From contig CAMAWD010000032.1 in assembly GCA_945861785.1 (NCBI GenBank), positions 1-58,164 on the forward strand: a stretch of 58,164 bases of DNA, given 5' to 3'. Both the position numbers and the translations under genes were made by a program. The notes under the pieces were generated by a model. The model did not search any database. It saw only the letters and a list, made by a program, of their open reading frames with translations, and had not been told where the DNA came from. Positions 34,458 to 42,331 of this stretch are shown here, piece after piece. The stretch's first letter is position 1; each line of letters begins with the position of its first letter. Source of the stretch: Rhodoferax sp. OV413. Lineage in GTDB: Bacteria > Pseudomonadota > Gammaproteobacteria > Burkholderiales > Burkholderiaceae_C.

Positions 34458-35293
34458 GCGCCCGACTCCACGCTGCGGCCCGACGCAGCCGAGGCGTCAT
34501 CGAGGCTCGCCGAGACCGCCTGCACCAGTTGCAGAAAGGCCATTGTGTCGGTCACCGCGCGGTCACGCGGTCGTGGCAGGTCGACGGGAAATTCGGCATG
34601 GATGCGCCCTGGCCGTGCCGCCATGATGACGACGCGGTCCGCCAGTTGAACGGCTTCCTCCACTGAGTGCGTGATGAGCAAGGTGGTGGTGCCCAGCGTG
34701 GCCCAAAGGCTCTGCATCTCCCGGTTCAACGCGCGTCGGGTCACCAGGTCGAGCGCGCCGAACGGTTCATCCAGCAGCAGCAGTACCGGGTCGAGCACGA
34801 TGGCGCGGGCAATCGAGACCCGTTGGCGCATGCCGCCGGAGAGTTGCCGTGGCACGCTGTCGAGGAAATCCGACAAACCCACCATCGCGGCGAGTGATGC
34901 GATTCGGGCCTTGTCCACCGGCATGCCGGACAGGCGGTAGGGCAGCGCGATGTTCTCGCCGACGCTGAGCCAGGGCAGCAGCGCATGGTCCTGAAACGCC
35001 ACACCCAGTCGGTGCTGGCGCGTCAAGGCGTCTGGCGTTTCGCCTCCGATGCGTACCGCGCCGGTGTCGGGCGTTTCCAGGCCCGCGATGATGCGCAGCA
35101 GTGTCGACTTGCCACACCCGCTGGGACCCACGACCGCGACCAGCTCGCCTTTCTGGATGCCGAAACGCAGGTCGTCCAGCGCGAGCAGGTTTTGCCTGCG
35201 GTTCAGCGCAAAGGTCTTGCTGATACCGGAAACCTCGACGTAGACGGGACCCCTGGCCGGCGTTGTTGCAGTGACGCCCGGCGTGACGCTCAT
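34454..35293 (-). CDS. ABC ATPase (SsuB/TauB-like)
   Basis: A 279-residue ATPase with Walker [11 protein letters not shown]-loop VAFQDHALLPWLS, signature LSGGMRQRVSIARA and Walker B LLLLDEPFGALD. The LPWLSVGENI wording is typical of nitrate/sulfonate/taurine-type transporters. It overlaps the binding-protein stop by four bases, indicating co-translation. Confidence 0.9.
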   Translation of the reverse strand: MSVTPGVTATTPARGPVYVEVSGISKTFALNRRQNLLALDDLRFGIQKGELVAVVGPSGCGKSTLLRIIAGLETPDTGAVRIGGETPDALTRQHRLGVAFQDHALLPWLSVGENIALPYRLSGMPVDKARIASLAAMVGLSDFLDSVPRQLSGGMRQRVSIARAIVLDPVLLLLDEPFGALDLVTRRALNREMQSLWATLGTTTLLITHSVEEAVQLADRVVIMAARPGRIHAEFPVDLPRPRDRAVTDTMAFLQLVQAVSASLDDASAASGRSVESGA

Positions 35294-36369
35294 CGTTTGT
35301 ACGCGTCGCGCAACAGCGACATATCCACGTACTTTTCAACCTCCGGGAGCTTGTCCATTCCACCTGCGCGCAAGGCATCGTAGATCGGTCCGTTGATCCG
35401 GTTGTTGTTCACCCAGAACAAGCCATTGGCCTTGGTGTCGTCACTGTGCAGATACGGCACCTGCAGGATATTGGCCCGGGTTTCGCGCTTGAGGTCGAGG
35501 TTGAACTCGGCGCCGTACTTGTCTACGGCCAGTTTGGCGCCATAGGCGGGATTGGCCTCGTTCTCGGTCCAGCCACGGATTTCGGCGCGCAGGTAACGCA
35601 CCAGCGCGTCGCGGTTGTCGGCGACCCACTTGCGTGTGCCGAACAGCACGTTGCTGTAGGAAGGGAAACCCAGCTCGTCGAACGAGCGGAAGAAGAAATC
35701 CTTGTTCTTGACCATGCCCTTGTCTTCCAGCGCGAGCGGCTGGTTGGTCTCGAACACCAGCATGGCGTCGCCCTGCCCGTCGAGCAAGGGGGCCGGATCG
35801 AAGCCGCCTGGCACGTAGGTGAAGGAGTTGGGCGCGGCCGGCAGCTTGTTCATTCTCAGGACCGTCTCGATGGTGCGCACATCGACCGGCGAGGGCAGGA
35901 TCAGCCGTTTGCCCAGGATGTCCTTGGGCTCGCGGATCGGTGCCTTCGCCAACGACATCAGTCCACCCGGACCGCGCTGGAAACGGCTCGCGATCACGAC
36001 CAGGTCATTGCCCTTGTTGATGGCGTCGAGCAGGCCGCGGAATCCCGAAATCTGGCCCAGGCCGACTTCGCCGCTCGACACGCGTTCCGCCGGATTGGGC
36101 GTGTTGGGGCCGCCCGGACGCCACTCCACTTTCAGGCCTGCATCGGTGAAATACCCTTTCTCCATGGCCACCCACATGCCGGAGAACTGGTGGTTGGGAA
36201 TCCAGGACAGGGACGTGACGATGGTCGCAGGCCGCGCCTGCGCATGCAACGGGCCGGAAAAATGCAGGGGCAGGGCGGTTGCCAGGGCGGTTGCGCCGAG
36301 GCGCTGCAGCGTGCCACGGCGTGTCAGGGCAGGGCTGCGTGAGGGTGTGGGTGTTTCGGGGTGGTTCAT
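35290..36369 (-). CDS. NMT1/THI5-like ABC substrate-binding protein
   Basis: A 359-residue periplasmic binding protein of the NMT1/SsuA class. A twin-Arg leader is visible (LTRRGTLQRLGATALATAL). The mature protein starts near TIVTSLSWIPNHQFSGMWVAM, the hallmark region of NMT1-like proteins, which bind thiamine-precursor pyrimidines, riboflavin or related heterocycles. A nucleoside or nucleobase ligand fits the downstream salvage enzymes. It lies 67 bases downstream of the MtnA-like gene in the same operon. Confidence 0.85.
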   Translation of the reverse strand: MNHPETPTPSRSPALTRRGTLQRLGATALATALPLHFSGPLHAQARPATIVTSLSWIPNHQFSGMWVAMEKGYFTDAGLKVEWRPGGPNTPNPAERVSSGEVGLGQISGFRGLLDAINKGNDLVVIASRFQRGPGGLMSLAKAPIREPKDILGKRLILPSPVDVRTIETVLRMNKLPAAPNSFTYVPGGFDPAPLLDGQGDAMLVFETNQPLALEDKGMVKNKDFFFRSFDELGFPSYSNVLFGTRKWVADNRDALVRYLRAEIRGWTENEANPAYGAKLAVDKYGAEFNLDLKRETRANILQVPYLHSDDTKANGLFWVNNNRINGPIYDALRAGGMDKLPEVEKYVDMSLLRDAYKR

Positions 36370-36436
36370 GGGGTCTCCTGGTGTGGGTGGTTAGATGAAG
36401 CTGTCCGTGACAAACTGGATGTGCCTGGCGGCGCGC

Positions 36437-37474
36437 TCAAGCGCCGGCGGCCAGGCTGGCCTGCAATGTGGTGGCGGGAAAGATGCCCTGGCGGCACACG
36501 ATCGCCGACACCAGCGATGGCGGTGTGATGTCAAAGCTCGGGTACCAGCCCCGGGCCAGCGGCGTGGCGGTGCGCTGGCCCATGCAAAACAGGCTTTCCT
36601 GGGGGTCGCGTTCCTCGATCGGCACGTCCTGCGGTGTTGGCGCTTTGGGATCGGGCTGGCTCACGGTGACGTAGTACGGCAGCTTGTAGGCGTTCGCGGC
36701 GATGGCCAGCTGCAGCGTGCCGATCTTGTTCACCACATGGCCAGACATCGTCACGCGGTCGGCCGCGGTGATGAACACGTTCACGCGTCCCCGGTCCATG
36801 GCCCAGGCGGCCATGCCATCGGTGATCACGGTGACCGGCAGTCCCATTTCGGCCACACTGTGGGCCGTCAATCGGGCGCCTTGCAGGTACGGACGGGTTT
36901 CGGTGCAGGTGACTTCGAGGCGCTTGCCACTGCGCCCCGCTGCCGCCAGGGTCTCGATGAATGCCGCGTCGGCCCAGCAATGGGTCAACACGTGGTCACC
37001 ATCGTGGAGCAAGGTGGCAGCCTGGGCACCGATGTGGCGAGAGATCGCGCGCCGCTCGTCCCACAGGCGCCGCACCTGGGCCTCTACCGTGATGGAAAAG
37101 TCCGGGCCGCTCTCGGTCAGCATGGCGGACTCGTGCAGGATACGACCCACCGCCGTGGCAATGTTGTTGTTCGTGGCGCGCGTCGCGATCAGCCGGGCGC
37201 CCGCCAGGGCCATCTTCCTGCGGCGTTCTGCAGCATCCGGTTCGTGGTTCAAGGCGCGTGCCGCCAGCACCAGGCCCGCGCTCGAGGCGAAGAACGGCCC
37301 GTTGCTCTGCGTCACCATGTCCTCGATGGCCCGGGCGACCTCCTCGCAGGTGTCGCATTCGACAAAACGCTTCTGGAACGGGAACACACGCCGGTCGAGT
37401 ATGCGCACCCGGTCGGGATCCAGGATCACGCTCTCGGTCAACAGGGTTGGCAAGGAAGGTTCCGGGTTGGTCAT
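36437..37474 (-). CDS. MtnA-like aldose-ketose isomerase (eIF2B/MtnA family)
   Basis: A 345-residue homologue of methylthioribose-1-phosphate isomerase. The catalytic Cys is kept in LTHCWADA (C166) and the catalytic Asp in AADRV (D239). NKIGT and VITDGMAAWAM are also characteristic. The Asn-Thr-Gly after the Cys of classic MtnA (HCNTG) is replaced by WAD, so it may belong to a subfamily with altered substrate, for example 5-deoxyribose-1-phosphate. The start at 37474 is favoured over an upstream ATG by family length. It is the first gene of the importer operon and is divergent from mtnP-like. Confidence 0.8.
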   Translation of the reverse strand: MTNPEPSLPTLLTESVILDPDRVRILDRRVFPFQKRFVECDTCEEVARAIEDMVTQSNGPFFASSAGLVLAARALNHEPDAAERRRKMALAGARLIATRATNNNIATAVGRILHESAMLTESGPDFSITVEAQVRRLWDERRAISRHIGAQAATLLHDGDHVLTHCWADAAFIETLAAAGRSGKRLEVTCTETRPYLQGARLTAHSVAEMGLPVTVITDGMAAWAMDRGRVNVFITAADRVTMSGHVVNKIGTLQLAIAANAYKLPYYVTVSQPDPKAPTPQDVPIEERDPQESLFCMGQRTATPLARGWYPSFDITPPSLVSAIVCRQGIFPATTLQASLAAGA

Positions 37475-37581
37475 TGGTAAGAGATGCTCGATAAAGGGTA
37501 TCACGCCGGCCTGGTGGTCATCACGCGACGCGCACAGCCCATGGGCGAATGCTGCGCCTGCGGCATTCATAGGACAAGTTG

Positions 37582-37613
37582 ATTCTCTTCATTGGTTCAT
37601 GTGAATCGAGAAT
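37582..37613. promoter_or_regulatory. inverted repeat in the divergent mtnA-like/mtnP-like promoter region
   Basis: ATTCTC (37582-37587) and GAGAAT (37608-37613) form an inverted repeat across AT-richer sequence. It lies in the 244-bp region between the two divergent genes and could be a LysR-type site. Evidence is symmetry and position only. Confidence 0.3.
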
Positions 37614-37718
37614 AAATAACAAGGCCTTTTTTTTATCAGAACCGGGGGTATGCTTTGAGAGATGCGGTCCCGGGTCATCCCGGCCGACCCACCGATACTT
37701 TCAGGAGCGGAGCCTAGC

Positions 37719-38474
37719 ATGCATGCAATCATTGGCGGAACCCAGACCATGGCCCTTCCCGTGCTGGAGGGAATTCGTTCTGAAGTGGTGGAGACGCCGT
37801 ATGGCAGTCCGTCCGGGGCCATCACCATCGGGGTGATCGGCGGGCGGGAGTTTGCCTTTCTGCCCCGGCATGGCAATCCGCACATGTTGCCCCCGCACAA
37901 GATCAATTACCGTGCCAACCTGTGGGCGCTGCGCAAGCTGGGGGTCACCAGCGTGGTTGCGATCTGCACGTCCGGCGGCCTGGCCGACCGGTTCGGTCCG
38001 GGCACCATCGTTTGTCCGGATCAGATCATTGACTACACCTGGGGCCGCGAACACACGTTGTCGGATGGCCTGTCGGACGAGCCGGTGGTGCATGTCGATT
38101 TCACGATTCCGTTCACCGCCTCGCTGCGGCAAAGCCTTCTCGGTGCCGCATCGCTGGCGAAGGTTTCGGTGTACGACGGCGGTTGTTATGCATGTTTCAA
38201 CGGCCCGCGGCTGGAAACGGCTGCCGAGATTCGCGCGCTGGCGCGCGACGGTTGCGATCTGGTGGGCCAGACCATGATGCCGGAAGCCGCCCTGGCGCGG
38301 GAGTTTGGGCTGGACTACGCGGCCTTGTGTCCGATCGTCAATCACGCCGCGGGCCTTGGCGATAGCCGCAGCGGCATCTCGCGCGCTGAATTGCGCGCGA
38401 CGCGCGAAGCGGCGATGGAGCGGGTAATGCAGCTGCTGGTGCAGTTCGCACGGGCCGAGAGCGCCGCGCCATGA
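37719..38474 (+). CDS. MtnP-like 5'-methylthioadenosine/methylthioinosine phosphorylase
   Basis: A 251-residue purine-nucleoside phosphorylase-fold enzyme of the MTAP/MTIP group. Indicators are MHAIIGGTQTM at the N-terminus, TSGGLADRFGPG, FNGPRLETAAEIR and GQTMMPEAALAREFG. It would cleave a 5'-modified nucleoside with phosphate to a 1-phospho-5-deoxy-sugar plus purine base. The start at 37719 is supported by CAGGAGCGG upstream. It is followed after 58 bases by the class II aldolase gene. Specificity for MTA, methylthioinosine or 5'-deoxyadenosine cannot be settled from sequence. Confidence 0.8.
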   Translation: MHAIIGGTQTMALPVLEGIRSEVVETPYGSPSGAITIGVIGGREFAFLPRHGNPHMLPPHKINYRANLWALRKLGVTSVVAICTSGGLADRFGPGTIVCPDQIIDYTWGREHTLSDGLSDEPVVHVDFTIPFTASLRQSLLGAASLAKVSVYDGGCYACFNGPRLETAAEIRALARDGCDLVGQTMMPEAALAREFGLDYAALCPIVNHAAGLGDSRSGISRAELRATREAAMERVMQLLVQFARAESAAP

Positions 38475-38532
38475 GCGCCGCCGGGCCGCTCCCAAGGGGC
38501 TCACACCGCAGTGCGCAGCACGGAGGTACACC

Positions 38533-39183
38533 ATGAGCACCGATGTCCAGGCGCTGCGCGAGGCGGTGGTCCAGACCTGCCGCGACATGAGCCGGCTCGG
38601 TGTGGCCAAAGGCACCTCGGGCAACGTGGGGGTACGCCACGGCGAAGGTTTCCTGATCTCGCCGACTGGCATTGGGTACGAGCAGATGCGTCCGGAGCAG
38701 GTCGTGCAGGTGTTCTGGGATGGGTCCTTCGAAGGACAAACGCTGCCATCCAGCGAGTGGCGTTTCCACCGGGATATCCTGTTCCACCGACGCGAGTTCA
38801 ACGCTGTCGTGCACACACACTCGGTGCACGCCACTGCGCTGTCCATCCACGCGCGCGGCATACCGGCGATCCACTACCGCATCGCGGCTGCCGGCGGGTC
38901 GGACATCCGCTGTGCCGAGTACGCGACCTTCGGTGAGCAGGCCTTGTCCGATAACGCGCTCAAGGCCATGCAGGGCCGCAAGGCCTGCCTGCTGGCACAC
39001 CACGGTGTGATCGCGGCGGAGAGTTCCCTGCCGCGCGCCCTGGCGCTGGCCGTCACGGTGGAGGAATTGGCGCAACAGTACCTGCTCAGCCTGGCGCTGG
39101 GCACGCCACCGGTGCTCGATGACGAGGAGATTGCCCGCGTGATCGCGAAGTTTCGCAGCTACGGCCAGCAGCGCCCCGGCTGA
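38533..39183 (+). CDS. class II aldolase (fuculose-1-phosphate aldolase family)
   Basis: A 216-residue zinc aldolase. Catalytic Glu E75 lies in SSEWRFH, and zinc ligands are H94 and H96 (VVHTHS) plus H157 (LAHHG). Family members split 1-phospho-ketoses into dihydroxyacetone phosphate and an aldehyde. In bacteria with the DHAP shunt, such an aldolase acts after MtnP (or MtnN/MtnK) and MtnA to yield DHAP plus acetaldehyde or 2-methylthioacetaldehyde. Co-directional placement with the mtnP-like gene supports that role. Plain fuculose or rhamnulose metabolism is the alternative. Confidence 0.85.
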   Translation: MSTDVQALREAVVQTCRDMSRLGVAKGTSGNVGVRHGEGFLISPTGIGYEQMRPEQVVQVFWDGSFEGQTLPSSEWRFHRDILFHRREFNAVVHTHSVHATALSIHARGIPAIHYRIAAAGGSDIRCAEYATFGEQALSDNALKAMQGRKACLLAHHGVIAAESSLPRALALAVTVEELAQQYLLSLALGTPPVLDDEEIARVIAKFRSYGQQRPG

Positions 39184-39246
39184 CGCGCGCATCGATCAGC
39201 TATGGGGTAACACTGACCGTGAAACGGATACAGTGTGAGCACTATT

Positions 39247-39264
39247 GTTGGCATAATTGCCAAC
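39247..39264. promoter_or_regulatory. operator-like inverted repeat at the tumE start
   Basis: GTTGGCA-TAAT-TGCCAAC is a perfect 7-bp inverted repeat that ends at the base before the toxin ATG. It is well placed for repression by the TA complex. The antitoxin that would bind it is truncated. Confidence 0.5.
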
Positions 39265-39549
39265 ATGCAAGCGCAATTGATCACGAAGTTCAAGAACATC
39301 GCGCCTGATGGCGGAGCCGTTGAGCTGGTGGTCTGGAGGGGTCCCACCCCGGTTCCGCCTACCGAGCATGGCTACAAATACCGAGCGGTCTACGCCCTGA
39401 ATGGTGAGCGAATCGTTGGCTTTGGCAATGAGCGTGGCAAGGGTGGCCACTGCCATCTGGACGGAGTCGAATTGCCGTATCACTTTGTCAGCGTAGAACA
39501 ACTTGTTGAAGACTTCATTGCAGCTGTTACCACAAGGAGATCATCATGA
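39265..39549 (+). CDS. tumE: TumE-family toxin (DUF6516)
   Basis: A protein of 94 residues starting MQAQLITKFKNIAPDGGAVE. Conserved features are the WRGPTPVPPTEHGYKYR strand region and GKGGHCHLDG, ending FVSVEQLVEDFIAAV. These are typical of the DUF6516 toxins called TumE. A start ten codons upstream (GTG, 39235) is possible, but ATG 39265 follows the operator-like repeat. Its stop overlaps the start of the antitoxin gene by four bases. The toxin gene looks complete while the antitoxin does not. Confidence 0.7.
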   Translation: MQAQLITKFKNIAPDGGAVELVVWRGPTPVPPTEHGYKYRAVYALNGERIVGFGNERGKGGHCHLDGVELPYHFVSVEQLVEDFIAAVTTRRSS

Positions 39550-39647
39550 ACAAGCGTCGCCTCACGATCACGATGCAACCCGACTGGCAAGGTGCGCTGC
39601 GAGTTGCTGGTAAATCGGCCAAGGCCAACACGTACCAGGGCGCATGA
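39546..39647 (+). pseudogene. tumA: TumA-like antitoxin, truncated after 33 residues
   Basis: MNKRRLTITMQPDWQGALRV, then AGKSAKANTYQGA, then a stop. This is the expected N-terminus of TumA-type transcriptional-regulator antitoxins, which normally continue for 80 or more residues with a DNA-binding domain. The truncation is next to a ketopantoate-reductase fragment and the inverted IS91 copy E, suggesting a deletion junction at about 39645. Confidence 0.65.
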
Positions 39648-39699
39648 TCACCATTCAACAATGGCAATTGCCCCCGTTTTAATCACATCGGCTGATGTA

Positions 39700-39866
39700 G
39701 TGGGGCGTTTTGTCTGGCCGACCCGATGCGAAGTCGCCCTTGCTGCGCCTGCAACGTGCGCGTCGGCGCAAAGCGGCAGAGGTCCTCGATCGTTGCATGG
39801 GTCAGCGCCGAGAGTGGATTGAAGCTGACGTTGCCCCAGAGCTTGACCCAGACCACGCCACGGATG
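39700..39866 (-). pseudogene. 2-dehydropantoate 2-reductase (ApbA/PanE) fragment
   Basis: On the minus strand, immediately after the IS91 terminus, the frame reads YPIRGVVWVKLWGNVSFNPL, then SALTHATIEDLC. This is the conserved start of the ApbA C-terminal domain (xxxWxKLxxNxxxNPxxALT). The rest diverges and no N-terminal Rossmann domain is present. It is a short relic whose parent gene was cut by the IS91 copy. Confidence 0.6.
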
Positions 39867-40369
39867 GGATAGATGCTTTTCAAACGCCCTTTTCCTGCCC
39901 CACGGAACCCCGAATACGGCAGAGCAAGGGCGGCACACAGCGCCCGACGCGCTTGAATCTGTTTTTGGACGCAGCCGACCCCAGGTGCCCTGGTCGCCAG
40001 GCAATCTTGCGCTTGCGCACCACCTGGCTGGCGGCGTTGCACTGCACGCGATCGTTGGCCAGCGCCGGCCGGATGATGGTGCTACACAGTTGCTCCAGTG
40101 CCTGCTGGTCATCGGCCGCGCAGCGCACGGCTGCGTGCTACTCTGTTTCCATTGATGTCAGTGCACAGCGTCTGCTTGAACGCCGTCTGCCTGGGCATGG
40201 CGCCCTGCACCGTCAGCACCTTCTGACCGGCGCGCGGACCGAGCGCGATGCCGTAGGTACACGCTGCGGCCTGCTGCGGCCTGAGCGTGCGGGCCTCGTC
40301 CGAATCGCCGTCGTTGTCGGCTTCGTCAGCCTTGAGTGCGGACTGTTGATGCGTGATGCGCGTCGCAAT
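39867..40369 (-). mobile_element. IS91-family remnant, copy E (inverted)
   Basis: Read on the minus strand, it contains the mid-transposase segment lost from copy B (DEARTLRPQQAAACTYGIAL, then GQKVLTVQGAMPRQ). A frameshifted C-terminal part (ALEQLCSTIIRPALANDRVQ) follows. It then jumps across a deletion to the downstream region and the terminus GGGCGTTTGAAAAGC. Positions 39867-39975 are an approximately 110-bp inverted copy of 3313-3420. No functional transposase remains. Confidence 0.75.
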
Positions 40370-40645
40370 TCATAAGCGGCGCGCCGCCGAATCGGTGCGT
40401 GCGTGATGGGCCCCGTTATTGGCAGACGATGCCTCCAGGCGCTCGGCAAGCCAAACCTTGATGACCGATTGGCGAGTGACACCCAGCCTATTTGCTTCGC
40501 GATCCAGTGAGTCGACCATCCAGGCTGGAAAGTCGACGTTTACGCGTCTTGGCGTCAGCAACACACGTTTTGCCTTGGACAAGTCCAAAGACCCGGTGAT
40601 GTCGACGCCGGCGTCAAACTGCTCTTCGAACGTCTTGGCTTTCAT
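40370..40645 (-). CDS. brnA: BrnA-type antitoxin with altered C-terminus
   Basis: A 91-residue ribbon-helix-helix antitoxin: MKAKTFEEQFDAGVDITGSL, then RRVNVDFPAWMVDSLDREAN and RQSVIKVWLAERLE. The last 19 or so residues (SSANNGAHHARTDSAARRL) do not resemble BrnA and run up to the IS91 copy E junction, so the natural C-terminus seems to have been replaced. The DNA-binding part is intact. It follows brnT with an overlap of about 32 bases, as in other brnTA operons. Confidence 0.75.
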   Translation of the reverse strand: MKAKTFEEQFDAGVDITGSLDLSKAKRVLLTPRRVNVDFPAWMVDSLDREANRLGVTRQSVIKVWLAERLEASSANNGAHHARTDSAARRL

Positions 40646-40898
40646 ACAACTCCACCTCCTCAAAGCGTGACCGACGAACCGAAATCAGTCTGATATTCGG
40701 ACCCCGATAGGTTATGACGGCCGACCAGTGCTTGCCGTCGACAAGCCCGATCACCAGATAGCGCGCCGCATCATCTGTTCTTGCCGGGATCTCAAGCAAC
40801 CCGGCGTCTGTCCAGAGCATCTGGGCATCGTTGAAGTCGATCCCATGTTTTGCCAAGTTGGACTGGCTCTTTGCTTGATCGAATTCAAAAACACCCAT
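40614..40898 (-). CDS. brnT: BrnT-type ribonuclease toxin
   Basis: A 94-residue toxin: MGVFEFDQAKSQSNLAKHGI, then LVDGKHWSAVITYRGPNIRL and SVRRSRFEEVELYE. These match BrnT (RelE-like fold, mRNA cleavage). The start at 40898 is selected because upstream frames carry transposase debris. Toxin-first order is normal for brnTA. It appears complete. Confidence 0.8.
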   Translation of the reverse strand: MGVFEFDQAKSQSNLAKHGIDFNDAQMLWTDAGLLEIPARTDDAARYLVIGLVDGKHWSAVITYRGPNIRLISVRRSRFEEVELYESQDVRRAV

Positions 40899-40899
40899 T

Positions 40900-41136
40900 G
40901 AGGAGAAATTGCGGCAGGCACGGACGCAGCGCGGTGGTGACGGCCAGCTCCGAGGGTGGAATTTCGGGTCTGATGGTGCGCAGCCAGGAACCAAATGAAG
41001 CCCACACGAGCGCAGGGAATATGCTCGAGAGGTACTGGGCCAAGCCCTGCGCGATATGGCACGCTTGAATGAAGACGTGATAGGCATGGACCTTGCACTT
41101 GACGTTGTGACGGTACTGCGCAGATTCGCAAGGCAT
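40900..41136 (-). pseudogene. C-terminal fragment of a transposase
   Basis: The frame reads VKCKVHAYHVFIQACHIAQG, then WASFGSWLRTIRPEIPPSEL and ALRPCLPQFLL. This resembles the C-terminus of DDE transposases of the IS4-like group. There is no N-terminal part. It lies between the BrnTA module and the gnd-zwf pair. Confidence 0.55.
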
Positions 41137-41274
41137 GTATTTATCGAACCACCGCCACGAAGCGCACGAGGCGCCCTGTTCTACCTCTGACCCGTCCGCC
41201 CTGCGCTGGCGCTAAACAGCAGCGCCTGAGCAAAGCAGCATAATTCCGCGGTCGTCGCAAGTTGTTAGCAATTG

Positions 41275-41287
41275 GGCACCGGGTGCC
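41275..41287. promoter_or_regulatory. inverted repeat upstream of gnd
   Basis: GGCACC-G-GGTGCC lies 62 bases before the gnd ATG in the 212-bp gap. It may be an operator for the gnd-zwf operon. No regulator gene is adjacent, so the assignment is weak. Confidence 0.3.
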
Positions 41288-41348
41288 AATGACCACCCTG
41301 CCGGGGGCGATGTATGGATCCTGACTACAACAACTTGAAGGAGACGCT

Positions 41349-42329
41349 ATGGAACTAGGCATGATCGGTTTGGGCCGCATGGGCGGCAACATTGTCAGGC
41401 GGCTGATGCGCCATGGACACCCTTGTGTGGTGTACGACACCAACGCAGCTGCGGTGGTGCAGCTCGGGGGCGAGGGGGCAAGCACGGCGAAGGATATGGC
41501 CGACCTGGTTCGCAAGCTCAGCCGGCCGCGCGCGGTATGGGTGATGCTGCCGTCGGGCCCTGTCACCGAGGCCGCGGTAGTTGCGCTGGGTGAACTGCTT
41601 GAGCCCGGCGACTGCATCATCGACGGCGGCAACTCGAACTTCAAGGACGACGTGCGGCGCGCCCAGACGCTGGAGCCCAAATCTATCCACTATATTGACG
41701 TAGGAACCAGCGGCGGCGTCTGGGGACTCGAGCGGGGTTATTGCCTGATGATTGGAGGCGACAAGGCGTCGGTGGAGCGGCTCGATCCGATTTTCAAGAC
41801 GCTCGCTCCTGGCATCGGATCCATCGAAAAAACGCCTGCGCGCGGGGTTCGCAAGTCGACCGCCGAAGACGGCTACCTCTACACCGGTCCCGCCGGGTCG
41901 GGCCATTTCGTAAAGATGGTCCACAACGGAATCGAGTACGGCCTGATGCAGGCCTACGCTGAGGGGCTCGATATTCTCAAGGGCGTGGCCCAAGAAAGCG
42001 TTCCGGCCGAGCGGCGCTATAACCTGGACTTGGCCGAAATCACCGAACTGTGGCGTCGCGGCAGCGTGGTGTCTTCCTGGCTGCTGGACCTGAGCGCTAA
42101 CGCGCTGGCCGAAGACCCGCAACTGAGCGGATTTTCCGGCCATGTGGACGATTCAGGCGAGGGCCGCTGGACGATCCAGGCGGCCATCGAGGAGGCGGTT
42201 CCGGCCGACGTGCTGACGGCCGCCCTCTACACCCGGTTTCGCTCGCGCCAGGACCATACTTTTGCGGAAAAGCTGCTGTCGGCGATGCGCAAACAGTTCG
42301 GTGGCCACCAAGAACCCGCGAAAGGCTGA
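41349..42329 (+). CDS. gnd: 6-phosphogluconate dehydrogenase, short (GntZ/YqeC-like) form
   Basis: A 326-residue oxidative decarboxylase that converts 6-phosphogluconate to ribulose 5-phosphate. Rossmann motif [13 protein letters not shown] at the N-terminus, [28 protein letters not shown] and the catalytic [14 protein letters not shown] segment are all present. The short length points to the approximately 300-residue form found in many bacteria, which often prefers NAD. An AAGGAG ribosome binding site precedes ATG 41349. zwf follows after two bases. Confidence 0.9.
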   Translation: MELGMIGLGRMGGNIVRRLMRHGHPCVVYDTNAAAVVQLGGEGASTAKDMADLVRKLSRPRAVWVMLPSGPVTEAAVVALGELLEPGDCIIDGGNSNFKDDVRRAQTLEPKSIHYIDVGTSGGVWGLERGYCLMIGGDKASVERLDPIFKTLAPGIGSIEKTPARGVRKSTAEDGYLYTGPAGSGHFVKMVHNGIEYGLMQAYAEGLDILKGVAQESVPAERRYNLDLAEITELWRRGSVVSSWLLDLSANALAEDPQLSGFSGHVDDSGEGRWTIQAAIEEAVPADVLTAALYTRFRSRQDHTFAEKLLSAMRKQFGGHQEPAKG

Positions 42330-42331
42330 AC

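Noticed and set aside
39867-40369. Integron or attC-like structure near the toxin genes
   Set aside because: The sequence is an inverted IS91 remnant with transposase homology; no integrase or repeated attC-type sites are visible.
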